The notes under the pieces: model-generated
Told to the model about the DNA's origin: nothing
Databases searched by the model: none
The model's input: only the letters and a program-made list of their open reading frames with translations
Part shown: in pieces, positions 11,210 through 20,265 of the stretch
Layout: every line of letters starts with the position of its first letter
How positions within the stretch are numbered: position 1 is the first letter of the stretch
NCBI GenBank assembly: GCA_017165825.1
Contig: CM029377.1
Coordinates: forward strand, 20,735,700 to 20,799,699
DNA length: 64,000 nucleotides
Source: Hepsetus odoe
Taxonomy: Eukaryota; Chordata; Actinopteri; Characiformes; Hepsetidae
Direction of reading: 5' to 3'
Position numbers and translations under genes: made by a program

Positions 11210-12114
11210 TCAGACAAAAGTATTGGGATACCTGGCCATTACAGCCTCAGAAACTTGCAATTCTGAATCCAGTCTTCAATAAGGAGTTGGTTCCCACTTT
11301 GCAGCTATAATCCCTGTCCTGTCATGTCTAGGATAAAACAGTGGAATTCAGTAGTTGAACTGATTAATTGTTAATCTGGTCAAGAAAACGGTTCATTTGG
11401 AGACTATATTGTTCATTTAGTGGCGAACCTTGCTTACCTGGTATTTTGTGTAACGTGGTGAATAGGTTCTTTCCCAAACTGTTCCTATGAAGTTGGAAGC
11501 AAGGCAGTGTCCAAAATGCCTGGACCTGCTGAAGATTTCCATTCACTTGAAGTAAAACAACGCTTTCCCATTATCATCCTCTGCCAAACTTTACTGCCAG
11601 CACAGTGCAATCAGCAGGGAACGTTCTCCTGGCATCTACCAAACCCAGACTTGTCCATCCAACTGCCAGACAGAGAAGCCCACTTGCTCCACAGAACAGT
11701 TCAGTGGTGATACTTTACACTCATCCTTCCCACACTTGCTGTTGCAGCTGTTCATTCTGGAAGCACCATGAAGCTCCATGAAGGCTTTCATATTGAGGAA
11801 AATGTCATTGAAGTTTGAAACTCTGCACTTATTGATTCGGCAACTTTTACCCGCTCTGTGACTCAACACTCGGCAACCTTCCTCTCATACTTTACACGGC
11901 CTGACAGTTTGTGGCCGTGTTTCAGTTCCTAAACTCTTCCATTTTGGAATAAAAGCATTTCACAGATACCAAGCAGGCAAAAAACATTTAATGACACATA
12001 ATGAAACATGGCGTCCAATGATGGAACCATATTTAGAATGTTCTTCAGAATGAGTCTTTTTTTACCTGTAAATCTGATCACATGGTCAGGTGCTTGATTT
12101 CTGGAAAGCTGCTT
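11210..12114 (-). mobile_element. Tc1-like DNA transposon, decayed, left part
   Basis: The left edge (GACAAAAGTATTGGGATACC) and the following GGAGTTGGTTCCC and TTTGCAGCTATAA match the terminal region of a common teleost Tc1-like element. A minus-strand frame at 11636-11869 retains FSVWQLDGQVWVW, the Tc1 transposase segment between catalytic acidic residues. The expected RVWRKPGER-like continuation follows in another frame. Further right, the CTAAACTCTTCCA and CAGGTGCTTGATTT landmarks are kept. An unrelated stretch at 11330-11470 interrupts it, and an LTR element breaks it at 12114. The probable right end is at 16129-16240. Non-functional. Confidence 0.7.
11365..11470. repeat. Duplicate of the 9655-9755 segment
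   Basis: GTTAATCTGGTCAAGAAAAC, TTCATTTGG, CTTGCTTACCTGGTATTTTG and GTGGTGAATA follow in the same order and spacing as at 9655-9755. A piece of the minisatellite margin therefore lies inside the Tc1-like remnant. Confidence 0.65.
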
Positions 12115-12382
12115 TGTGACATTGGGGTGCTGGAAGGATGTCAATGCTGAGCCAGAGATCCCAGACATACTTTTATTAAACATAGACCTGAAACCAGACA
12201 CAAAACTGGAACAGAACCTACCAAAACCACCTGGAACATAGGGCTTCGCCTATTGAATGAACTGCGCTCTGTGCCTAATGAGCTCTGTGCGCTCTGTGCC
12301 TAATGAGCTCAGGTGTGCTCCGTCAGAACAGAGTGCCCTCTACCGTGAACAAAACGTCAACAAAACACTCCAAACCCTGACA
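12115..12382 (-). mobile_element. 3' LTR of minus-strand LTR retrotransposon
   Basis: Bounded by TGTGACATTGGGG on the left and CCAAACCCTGACA on the right, giving TG...CA ends. It matches the right-hand LTR (15622-16128) over AGAGATCCCAGACATACTTT and ACCAGACACAAAACTGGAAC. Part of the structured U3 region has been replaced by a local GAGCTCTGTGCGCTCTGTGCC duplication. The adjacent interior begins with a polypurine tract, as expected for a 3' LTR. Confidence 0.85.
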
Positions 12383-12397
12383 TCACCCCCCCTCCCA
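12383..12397 (-). promoter_or_regulatory. Polypurine tract of the LTR element
   Basis: On the minus strand the sequence directly before the 3' LTR reads CTTGGGAGGGGGGGA. A purine run touching the LTR is where plus-strand DNA synthesis starts in LTR retrotransposons. Confidence 0.8.
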
Positions 12398-12489
12398 AGA
12401 GCGCAACTCCGGGGCGCTCCCCAGCGCTGGAACCTGGAGGGGAGGTCAACCAAAACTGAGGAAAACATAGCCCCTTCAACGAGTCAGGT

Positions 12490-14091
12490 TTACAAAAACA
12501 GAAAGACAGCCCCTTCAATGGGGTACATGGACGTGTCTATACAACAAAACAGCCCTCCTAGTGGGGCACATGGCTGAGTCCATACATGTGAATAAACAAA
12601 TAAACAGGGTGGGGGACCTGGACCAGCCACAGTCACGTCTAGGGCTGCTGGCGGTGGCGAGGGGTACCCCAGAGCTTCAGTCCATATTCTCTCAAACAAG
12701 TCCTTCTTGTATTCCTGTGTCTCCTTCGTCACCCGATTCCCCGACTCAATATTGGGGTCCCTGGAGGAATCTTCTGATCGGCTGGAAAGCCTTGTCCTGT
12801 CATCGTCTGTAAAATAGCTAAACACACAAGATTCTTTGTGGTTAGAAGAGGAAGAGTCCCTTACCCAGTGTGCACGCCGCCTCAGGTCCTTGTCCTCCTC
12901 GCTCCCCATGTCTACCATTACATGATCTGAGGTGCAGAATTTATCGTTCCTTTTGCATATATGTTGTACAGGCCACAAGTTCTGAGAAGGCTGATGAAGT
13001 GGACGTGTTATGGGCATAGTAGCTGGAATTAGCGTGACTGGCAAAGTGCAATTCCCTTCTGGAACAATCAGGTGCAGATTGGAGCCTAGGGTTGTGCCAA
13101 CTGTGATGATATTCACATAGGCATTTTGTACGGGGTCTGGAGGGATAACAGCTGGTGTAAAGACTCCTTGGGGTGCACTGGCTGCAACAAAGGAATGGCA
13201 TTCTTTCACTGTTGCCGTAAGTGCCGTTGCTCTCTTCTGGCACTGCTGGCTTCTGGTAGGCCTGGGTAACTGGATAACTGGTGCTTTGCCCTTACTCATC
13301 TCACACTCTGCAACATGGGTTACTCCTTTCTTCTGAGCAGGAGGTGGTTTGACTAACTCTTCAGCCTCTGGTATCTGTGGGACCTCCACTGGCACATCAA
13401 ATTGGGCTGTGGGATTTTCATCACTGTTAGCTTCCACAAAGATTCTGTAGCACACTTCCATTGGATCACTCATTTCCACACATGAAGTATTTGTCTCCTG
13501 TTGATTTAATGTTGTATAATCCAGCCTACTTGATGAAGGAGGTTCATGCACAGCAATTTTGGACCCAAAACTGCTCTGCTCAGCAGCTGGTGTGGTAGAA
13601 CATTCATCCTCCATCAATTCCTGACTGAGTTTTGTCATTAAGAGGCTTCTCCTTTTCAGGATTTGATTCATTTCCTTGACCAAGTATGGTGTCACATATT
13701 TCGTTGACGGTTTCCAATGGGAAGCAGCTTTGCTCATGTGCATCTTGACTAAGCAGATCATTCCTTTCACCCTCTACATTACACTCCATACTCCCTCAGA
13801 GTCCACTGATCTCCCTTCTTGCCTTGGCGGTTCACAGCACATGTGCTGCTGAGAACCTGCCTCCGAACACAAACAGTTCAAATCTGGCGTGAAGATCTCT
13901 TCAGAAACAATCATGTTTGAATAGGTTTCAGCAGAGGTCAGGGGGTTCTGAACAGTCCTAACCTCCCGACGGGCTTTTTCCGATTCCGCTTGCAGAGCAG
14001 CACCGTTGTCTTGCACCTGCTTCAGCTCTGTTCTGGCTCTATTCAGCTGTTCACTCCAGACAATATTTGCAGCGTGCAGTTCCTTCCTCAT
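12490..14091 (-). pseudogene. Captured coding segment, C-terminal part (unrecognised protein)
   Basis: One minus-strand frame is open from 14091 to 12490 except for a TAG at 13774-13776. The first 105 codons continue a coiled coil (SEQLNRARTELKQVQD). The lower 426 codons form the longest open frame in the window and are Pro/Ser/acidic-rich, with LHLIVPEGNCTLPVTLIPAT and many SSSR/DSS clusters, like a nuclear regulatory protein tail. Between about 13620 and 13790 another frame (13604-13789) has the more natural acidic composition, so two compensating frameshifts are likely. The final 60 residues (from YPSPPPAALDV) read the element's own 3' region. I do not recognise the protein family. Confidence 0.55.
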
Positions 14092-15017
14092 GACTCTCTC
14101 TCTTTCACGAGTTTACTGACCTCTACGTGAAGCTCACCACTGTCTTGAGCTAGAGCCTTTTCTTCTATTTTCATGGTTCCAATGTCACTCTGGCACAGAG
14201 ACAAAAGTCCTTTGGTCTCCTCAAGTTGAGAAAGCAGATAGGTGATCCTTTCTTCAGTTTTCTGTCTTACGTCTGTGACTGAAGCATTCACCTGTAGTAG
14301 GGAGGACTCTTTTTCTGTCAGTTGCTGGTCAAGCTTGGTAAGCAACTCCTTCTGTTGAGTGATCTGAATGGTTATGCAGTTGATTTGTTCATCTCTTTGG
14401 TGGATGTCCACGAGAAGTGCATTATGGCTTACATTGACCTAACTGAGTTTTTCTGATTTAATCCTTAGTTTCTCCTGGACACTGTTCAAGCTTTCAGTTA
14501 ACCAAACTATCTGTTCACTGAGGTCCTTTCAGACTTTCTCACGCTCTAGGTACCCAGCTTGCTTTTCCTCAAGTTCCCCATTTACTTTAGCTAGTTCCTC
14601 CTGAAGGGAATGTACCTTAAACTGGTTGCTCACCTGCAGCTGGTGATTCATGGCCTGAAGAGAGATGTTTTCATCCTCCAATCTCTTACACTTTGCATTC
14701 AAGACCTCGAGATTCTGGTTACGTGCACAAATTTCCTGATCCCTTACCGTGAGCTCAGCCTCCATTTCCTGGAGCTGCTCGACAAAAACCATTTTGGTCT
14801 GTCTTTCTGCGCCCAGAATAGACTGCCTCTCCATCTCAGGATCCTGTAGCTCTTGTTCCAATTCATGAATTCCTTAAGTCATTTCACTAACCTGGAATGG
14901 CTCCTTTTTTGCCCTCTGCCTAGCAGACAGGTTAGTGGAGCTGGGTTTAGGGGTCGACTCATAGTTGCTGCTTTCCACACTGCGAAGGGCCTTCTTGGTC
15001 GACTTCCCTCGAGGCAT
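14088..15017 (-). pseudogene. Captured coding segment, coiled-coil part (unrecognised protein)
   Basis: A single frame starts at ATG 15017 (context GCACCATGC; first residues MPRGKSTKKALR) and runs to 14088. It is broken by in-frame stops TAA 14874-14876, TGA 14529-14531 and one TAG near 14440. It has a basic N-terminus, then about 250 residues of heptad-rich coiled coil (LEQELQDPEMERQ, QLQEMEAELTVRDQEI, LLTKLDQQLTEKESSLLQV, LLSQLEETKGLLSL). At 14088-14091 a one-base shift moves the coding into the frame of the downstream segment. There are no introns, as expected if it came from an mRNA. The heptads suggest a structural or centrosomal/kinetochore-type protein, but this is only a resemblance. 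Confidence 0.6.
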
Positions 15018-15048
15018 GGTGCAGGTTACAAGCTTTCTGCTTTCTGTT

Positions 15049-15627
15049 TTACGGGCGGCTTTTTTCGCCATTTTCTTGTTGTGTTTCACAGAGGGCGGGT
15101 TCTCTTTTTTCGCTGTGATTGGTGCATGGCGCTTTCTCCGCTGATGGACCGCTGTGATTGGCGCATGGCGCTTTCTCCGCTGACGGACCGCTGTGATTGG
15201 CACAGGCCGTGTTCACAGCTGACTGCTCGAGTTGTGGTTGGTGAGGAGCCAGAAGCAGGGTGGAAAGGGGCATGAGCAAAGCTTCTTCCTCTAGCAGCAG
15301 GCAGATGGACTGCTCCGCTTCTTTGCCTATGGCAAGCAAAGCCATCTCCATCCGGTGGTATTCCACCACCCACACGTTGAACTCCAGATAGTGAGCTGAA
15401 ATGAGCGCTTCCGCCAGCAAATCCAGGCGTCGTGAGAGCTCTGTGGTGGTAGCGCTCTGATCACGGTGCACTGGCGAACATGCAGCCTGGCTAGCTGACA
15501 AATGCATCTCGAAGAGCTGTATCACTGCACCGAATTTCCCTATCAGGGTCGCAAATGTCCGCTCTTGTCTCTCACACAAACCCTCTAGGCTCGCAATGTC
15601 TCGAGTTTGGCAGTTCATTTCTGTCAT
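15049..15627 (-). CDS. First ORF of the LTR element, 192 codons, possibly gag-like
   Basis: Starts at ATG 15627, inside the last bases of the 5' LTR (CCGCCACCATGAC, a strong Kozak context), and stops at 15049. The N-terminal 60 residues (LEGLCERQERTFATLIGKFG) are helical and could be a remnant of gag, but there is no zinc knuckle. The C-terminus contains a 13-residue repeat (CANHSGPSAEKAP) from a 39 bp tandem repeat. It overlaps another frame that leads into the coiled-coil ORF. Function unknown. Confidence 0.5.
   Translation of the reverse strand: MTEMNCQTRDIASLEGLCERQERTFATLIGKFGAVIQLFEMHLSASQAACSPVHRDQSATTTELSRRLDLLAEALISAHYLEFNVWVVEYHRMEMALLAIGKEAEQSICLLLEEEALLMPLSTLLLAPHQPQLEQSAVNTACANHSGPSAEKAPCANHSGPSAEKAPCTNHSEKREPALCETQQENGEKSRP
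15111..15200. repeat. 39 bp in-frame tandem repeat
   Basis: CGCTGTGATTGG recurs at 15111, 15150 and 15189, exactly 39 bp apart. The period is a multiple of three, so it repeats 13 residues in whichever minus-strand frame is used. Confidence 0.9.
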
Positions 15628-16128
15628 GGTGGCGGGGTGCGGGAAGGACGTCAATGCTGAGCCAGAGATCCCAAACATACTTTTACATTTACATTTGCGG
15701 CATTTAGCAGACGCTCTTATCCAGAGCGACTTCCATGGCCTAATTATAGGGACAGTCCCCCTGGAGCAATTCAGGGTTAAGGGTCTTGCTCAGGGACCCA
15801 GTGGTGGTAGTGCTAGAGGTGGGATTTGAACCTGGGACCTGCTAAGCTTCTGGTCCATAGACAAGTATCCTACCACTAGATGGACCACCACCACCTTTTA
15901 TTAAACATAGCGCTGAAACCAGACACGAAACTGGAACAGAACCTACCAAAACCACCCGTAACATAGGACTTTGCCTATTTGCCTATTGAATGAACTGCGC
16001 TCTGTTCTGACTCATTGAGGCTTAAGTAGTCAGCCTCAATGTAGCACACCTGTGCCTAATGTGCTCCGTCAGAACAAAGCGCCCTCTACCGTGAACAAAA
16101 CGTCAACAAAACACTCCAAACCCTGATA
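15622..16128 (-). mobile_element. 5' LTR with SINE insertion
   Basis: Runs from TGTCATGGTGGCGGGG to CCAAACCCTGATA; the final TGATA differs by one transition from the expected TGACA. A type B SINE (15685-15895) lies within it, flanked by the duplicated CTTTTA. Without the SINE the LTR is about 290 bp. In transcription sense it has a TATA-like TACTTAA in the U3 hairpin loop and an AATAAA polyadenylation signal near 15899. The structured U3 region is at about 15997-16080. Confidence 0.87.
15685..15895 (-). mobile_element. tRNA-derived SINE (type B), complete
   Basis: From TACATTTACATTTGCGGC through AGCAGACGCTCTTATCCAGA to the head complement CTACCACTAGATGGACCACC. The B box complement GGGATTTGAACC is kept. 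CTTTTA target duplication inside the LTR, so it is younger than the LTR element. Confidence 0.92.
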
Positions 16129-16240
16129 TGATAATAGTTGTAAAAAGCACTATATAAATAAAATTGACTTTTAGACAGTGGTGGATGCACCTTCAATGTT
16201 TTAATCCTGTGATTAAAAAAATATGTCCCAATAATTTTGT
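16129..16240 (-). mobile_element. Tc1-like transposon, probable right end
   Basis: ATGTCCCAATAATTTTGTC at about 16217-16235 is the expected inverse of the left terminus (GACAAAAGTATTGGGA). The stretch before it keeps the order of landmarks expected after the CAGGTGCTTGATTT segment at 12087. The LTR element would have split the transposon near its right end. Confidence 0.55.
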
Positions 16241-17317
16241 CATGTGTCCAGGAACTGGAATGACTGGGATGGTTTTTTTTGTGTTTAAACCCAAACTTTT
16301 CCCCCAAGTGCTTTGATACATTTGTTCAGCGCTGCACTGAGATTTGCCACAATTCCCATTCAGAATTCACATCCACACCCAGGTGGTGGGAAGGACATAT
16401 TTGACTGAACTTATTTGGCCATGAAACCAGAGATGCTTTGATATTTTTTCACAAGATATTTTTTTGCAATTTTTTCCAGATATTGCCCTGATGATCTAAT
16501 CCAAATAGAGATGTTCAGATTTCACAATTGATTTCAATCATTTCAGCAAACATTAATTCAGAAGAGTTTGGTCATGTACCATCAGGAATAACTGCCTGGG
16601 GGGGGGGGTGTTGCTGAGATACAAGGATGGCATTTGCTTAAAGCCTGAATTTTGGTCTAAGAGAAAAGTGTGTCATATTATGTCAGAAATGGCAAGCAAA
16701 TCTATAAACAACTCCACACCATTTGATATGGGCGACTAATTGGTGGAATATAAGCCTTGTTACTACTGTTCCTCTATCTACAGGCTGGTGGGTTGATCAC
16801 AGGAACGTTTGAGGAGCCATTTTCCACTATGCCATGTCCCCAGAAGATAGTCCTGAAGGTTTGAGTGGCGCTTTCAGCACAAATAGCGGAAGATAAAGAG
16901 CTTGAGAGCCACTATATCACCCCCTCTTATCACTCAACATTCACTAAAGGCCCTCTGGCTTTTGGCTGTCAGACAAGGGGTCAGTGTGAACCTTTCCAAA
17001 GATACCAATTACAGAAAAGCACAAGGGAACGTTCGCCACCTGAGAGGTCCGACAAGGCCTTGGCTCCATCTGAAATGTTCTGGGTCACAGACTCTCCTCA
17101 AGGCACCTTGGTGGCTAAAAACCTTGCCAACAACCCAGAGAAATGAATTGATAATCCCTAAAGATGTGTAGTGATGGGTTTATCATAATCAGCTTAGACT
17201 CCAAAAAGCTATCGCAGTTTAAGGCTGGATTTTAAAAGCTTCTGAAACAGTTATGATTGCATTAATTAAGATAGCACGCCCTTCTTTTCGGCAATAATAT
17301 ATTGCTGCCAAATTAGA
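16241..17317. other. No gene or recognised repeat
   Basis: Mixed composition with a G run at 16600-16610. Overlapping frames at 16865-17171 have no family resemblance. I see nothing I can name. Confidence 0.4.
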
Positions 17318-17640
17318 CTCTGGGTTGCGAGTCAGAGTCGGATCTTGGGACTCTAGGATGCGAGTCTGATTCTGGTATGGAGACTCATTGTCATAACTTC
17401 AGGTCTGGTCTGGAGACTCTGGTTCGCGAGTCCAGGTCTGGTCTGGAGAATCTGTGTAGCGAGTCCAGGTCTAGTCTGGAGACTCTGGGTAGCGAGTCTG
17501 AGTTTTGTCTTGAGGCTGGCCTGTAGACTATGGGTTACAAATCCAATTTTGGTGTTGAGACTCTGGATTGCGAGTCTGAGTCTGGTCTCAAGGCTCTAGA
17601 ATGTGAGTTGGAGTCTGGTCTGGAGACTCTGGGTTGCAGG
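17318..17640. repeat. 33 bp minisatellite
   Basis: About nine or ten units of the type GTCTGGTCTGGAGACTCTGG followed by a GCGAGTC-type end. Several consecutive units are exactly 33 bp (for example from 17401 and 17551). The period is a multiple of three, so one frame (17530-17844) reads as an 11-residue repeat ending LESGLETLGC. This is a consequence of the array, not evidence of a gene. Confidence 0.9.
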
Positions 17641-18598
17641 TTGGCAAAAGGCCACGCTGGGGTTTTAGAATTAATGATGGATTTAAAGCAACAACTAAAG
17701 GATAGTCAGGGATCTTTGCCCATTCATGTAAGTAGCACCATCCTTTCCTTTCACTCTTCTGGTCACAGTTTTGATACACTTCAGAGTGAAAAGGAAAGGA
17801 TGTACACTTTAACTTTTGAGTATTTTCTCTTTCTCTTGTGGTAGTACCTTGAACAGGTCTTGTGTTTTTCCTTCTTTCCATTTTCTAGTGTTAACTGATA
17901 ATAAATGTGTTGTTTGGAACATCCCTGAAGCGATTCCTTCCTGCCAGTCTGTCTCGCTATTGAGCCTTTTTATGAAAATATAAATAAATCTGAGCTGATT
18001 TATCTTTTGGCAGCAGGTCTGGAGAGAGAGCCAACTCTCATTTTCTGTTATGGCCTGACCCAAGACCAGGTCAGAACAATGGGCTGCTTTTCCAAGCCAC
18101 TGTCTAAGACACAAACTGAAACTCCTTTTGCTCAAACATAATGGTCTTAAAAAAGGTTTGAGGGCTGCCATCACAACAATGGAAGAAAATGTGCAGCTTT
18201 GTTCCGGAGGGAGGCCTTTCTGAGGGACAATCCTGCTGCAAAAGAAAACATACTCTTTATATATAATGGACTCAGAAAGATACACTACGGGGCAGAAGTC
18301 CAACCCCCCCGCACCTTTTCCAGCAAACTGTTCTGTCCCATTTGCTGGACGTTTATTTTCTATGTTCATTTTAGCTCATCCCTGCAGCTCAATTTGAGAC
18401 ACATCTGGAGACTGGGGAGGACGGGACACTGTCTGCTTCTCTTTGGACTCATATTGGTCCAATTCCAAAGAACATTTTGGATCATTAACCTGTCAATTGA
18501 CATTTTGTCCAATGATGCATAAACCAGAAGGGATTGTGTGACGCTGAAAACTGAGTGATCATTTTCCTTAACTTCCCTTAATTTGGACTCTAGGTCTT
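17641..18598. other. No gene seen; one short hairpin
   Basis: Contains an 18 bp inverted repeat (ATCCTTTCCTTTCACTCT at 17740-17757 against 17783-17801, one bulged base) with a 25-base loop. Minus-strand frame 17809-18369 (186 codons) has no domain or composition that I recognise. Confidence 0.4.
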
Positions 18599-18806
18599 AC
18601 ATTTACATTTACGGCATTTAGCAGACGCTCTTATCCAGAGTGACATACATTTCCTGATTACAGGGACAGTCCCCCTGGAGCAACTCAGGGTTAAGGGTCT
18701 TGCTCAGGGACCCAGTGATGGTAGTGCCAGAGGTGGGATTCGAACCTGGGACCTCTTGAGCTATAGGTCCATAGACAAGTACCCTACCACTAGACCACCA
18801 CCACCC
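18599..18806 (-). mobile_element. tRNA-derived SINE (type B), complete
   Basis: ACATTTACATTTACGGCATT edge, GCAGACGCTCTTATCCAGAG tail complement, B box complement GGGATTCGAACC and A-box end CTACCACTAGACCACCACCA. Confidence 0.92.
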
Positions 18807-18811
18807 TACTT

Positions 18812-18965
18812 CTCCCAATCGTTGCAGTGCCACCTCCATATTTCACCGCAGGAACAACACACTCTGTGCTACCCTTTTCCTCTGTCCTCCATCCCCCTTC
18901 ACTTCCTCCAAATTCCAGAAATGTACTCCCGCCTGTCCACAAGAACATCAGTCACTAAAGACACA
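18812..18965 (+). repeat. Dispersed repeat R3, copy 1
   Basis: TTGCAGTGCCACCTCCATAT, AGGAACAACACACTCTGTGC and CTTCCTCCAAATTCCAGAAA recur in the same order in reverse complement at 37100-37300. Family unknown; could be part of a DNA transposon. Confidence 0.6.
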
Positions 18966-19817
18966 CCTGATACGTCTTCAAAACCAAGAGCTTAAGCTAA
19001 ACTACTGGCTATAAAAAAAAAAGAATACATTTAAATATTAAGTATTTCCTGTAATAAAATCCTGAAAGAGCTGTGTTTATTTTTTATGGCCTGTAGTCTG
19101 GAAGTCCCCAAGCAGGCTCAGAGAGTGTCTTGCAGTGCATTAGGTGTCCCCGCTCAGTCCCTCTGATGCATGAAGCTCGTTTGAAAGTAGTCAGTATTAG
19201 GACTGAGCTCTGCAGATACACCGAGAAAAGGACAGCGGTGTTAATTGTGATTAACAGCCTCCTGTTGTCGGCCAAATGCTTTAAAGGCATCACACGGAGC
19301 TCCCTTCCCTTCTTGCTCCATCACTTTGTTTCTCATGACTCATGTCCCTCTCCAGCATCCCGTTCCAGCTGCACAGCATGCGCGAGGGAGCCGAAACATC
19401 CAACACCGACACACACTTGCTCACGTAACACAGCTCGAGTGTGTGTGAAAGAGAAAGGAAGATGGATACTGCAGAGAGACAGAGCTCATGCTGAGCTCTC
19501 TGTCTTGTGTGTGTTGGTCACAGTGTATGATCACACTTCTCCCTCCATTTTCCACCTGGGATCCTTGCATTTCCACAAACAAGCGGCTAGAAAGCCTATT
19601 TTTAGCTCTTCTAATGTGAGTCAGGGAGAGAGCAATCGAGTGGGAGGGGAGTAAAATCTGGCATGGCTGCAGATGAATTATTGCATTATTGAGTGTGGGT
19701 CAGGTGACCACGCGAGCCATGCCAAGAGCCAATTACTAATGGAAGCAGAAAGATGAGCCAAATGCTGAGATGGCAGGCTGAGCTCTCCCTGTAGGGCTCC
19801 TCACATCCTGAGAAGAC
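18966..19817. other. Single-copy sequence, candidate noncoding elements
   Basis: No supported gene. 19235-19300 (TTAATTGTGATTAACAGCC, CAAATGCTTTAAAGGCATCA) and 19650-19770 (GATGAATTATTGCATTATTG, AGCCAATTACTAATGGAAG) resemble vertebrate conserved noncoding DNA with homeodomain-type TAAT cores. Inference only. Confidence 0.25.
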
Positions 19818-19994
19818 AGTCGTGTCCTGGAGAGTTACTCAGGGCCGCAGGGCCTACCTATGTCCTGTGGCTAACAGCTACTCAAATACTGTAGAGCAAG
19901 TCACTTCCTTAAGTGTTCCTTTCATTACTCACTCCTGCAAGAGTCCCCAATATCCTGTAGATGAACTTTTATCCTGTAGAATTACTCAAATACT
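19818..19994. repeat. ~21 bp minisatellite, left part
   Basis: Degenerate units around ATCCTGTAGAGTTACTCAAA. The same unit resumes at 20580-20740, after two SINE insertions. Confidence 0.7.
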
Positions 19995-20236
19995 GCTGGC
20001 CTAGTGGTTAGGGCGTTGGCCACATGATCGGAGGATTGGGGGTTCGAACCCCTTCCCAATGGGTTGCCCTGAGGTACCCTTGAGCAAGGTGCCGTCCCCG
20101 TCCCGCTCCTCCCTGCGATGGGCTGGCGACTTGTCCAGGGTGCGTCCCCCGTCCTCGCCCTGTGTGCGCTGGGTTGGACACCAGCACTCCCCCGCAACCC
20201 CGTTTGGGACAAGCGGCAGAAAATGGATGGATGGAT
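19995..20236 (+). mobile_element. Composite SINE: tRNA head with (TGGA)n-ended LINE-like tail
   Basis: Head CTGGCCTAGTGGTTAGGGCG with B box GGGTTCGAACCCC as in type A SINEs. It then changes to TGCGATGGGCTGGCGACTTG, TGTCCAGGGTGCG and CAAGCGGCAGAAAATGGATGG, a tail widespread in fish retroposons. A reverse copy with the same junction lies at 63393-63617, so the fusion is a real family. Confidence 0.88.
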
Positions 20237-20265
20237 GCTCCACTTGCAACCTAATGTACCCATGT

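Larger units (their letters stand above)
12115..16128 (-). mobile_element. Non-autonomous LTR retrotransposon with foreign-looking interior
   Basis: Two related LTRs (5' LTR 15622-16128, 3' LTR 12115-12382) enclose 3,239 bp with a polypurine tract. The interior shows no reverse transcriptase, RNase H, integrase or protease motif in any minus-strand frame. It instead holds a 192-codon frame starting at the LTR edge, then a long coiled-coil frame and a 427-codon open frame. The last 330 bp next to the 3' LTR are shared with another copy at 34990-35211, so that part is element-derived. The unshared middle is probably captured sequence. The element inserted into a Tc1-like transposon. A clear 5 bp target duplication is not preserved (TGCTT against TGATA). 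Confidence 0.75.

Noticed and set aside
12490..15678. Endogenous retrovirus gag-pol-env
   Set aside because: No reverse transcriptase, integrase, protease, zinc-knuckle or envelope-like motif is visible in the sense frames.
17530..17844. Protein with 11-residue repeats
   Set aside because: Period 33 of the minisatellite forces an in-frame repeat. There is no start context, splice sites or conserved flank.
18199..18522. 107-codon frame as possible exon
   Set aside because: No domain, repeat relation or splice evidence.
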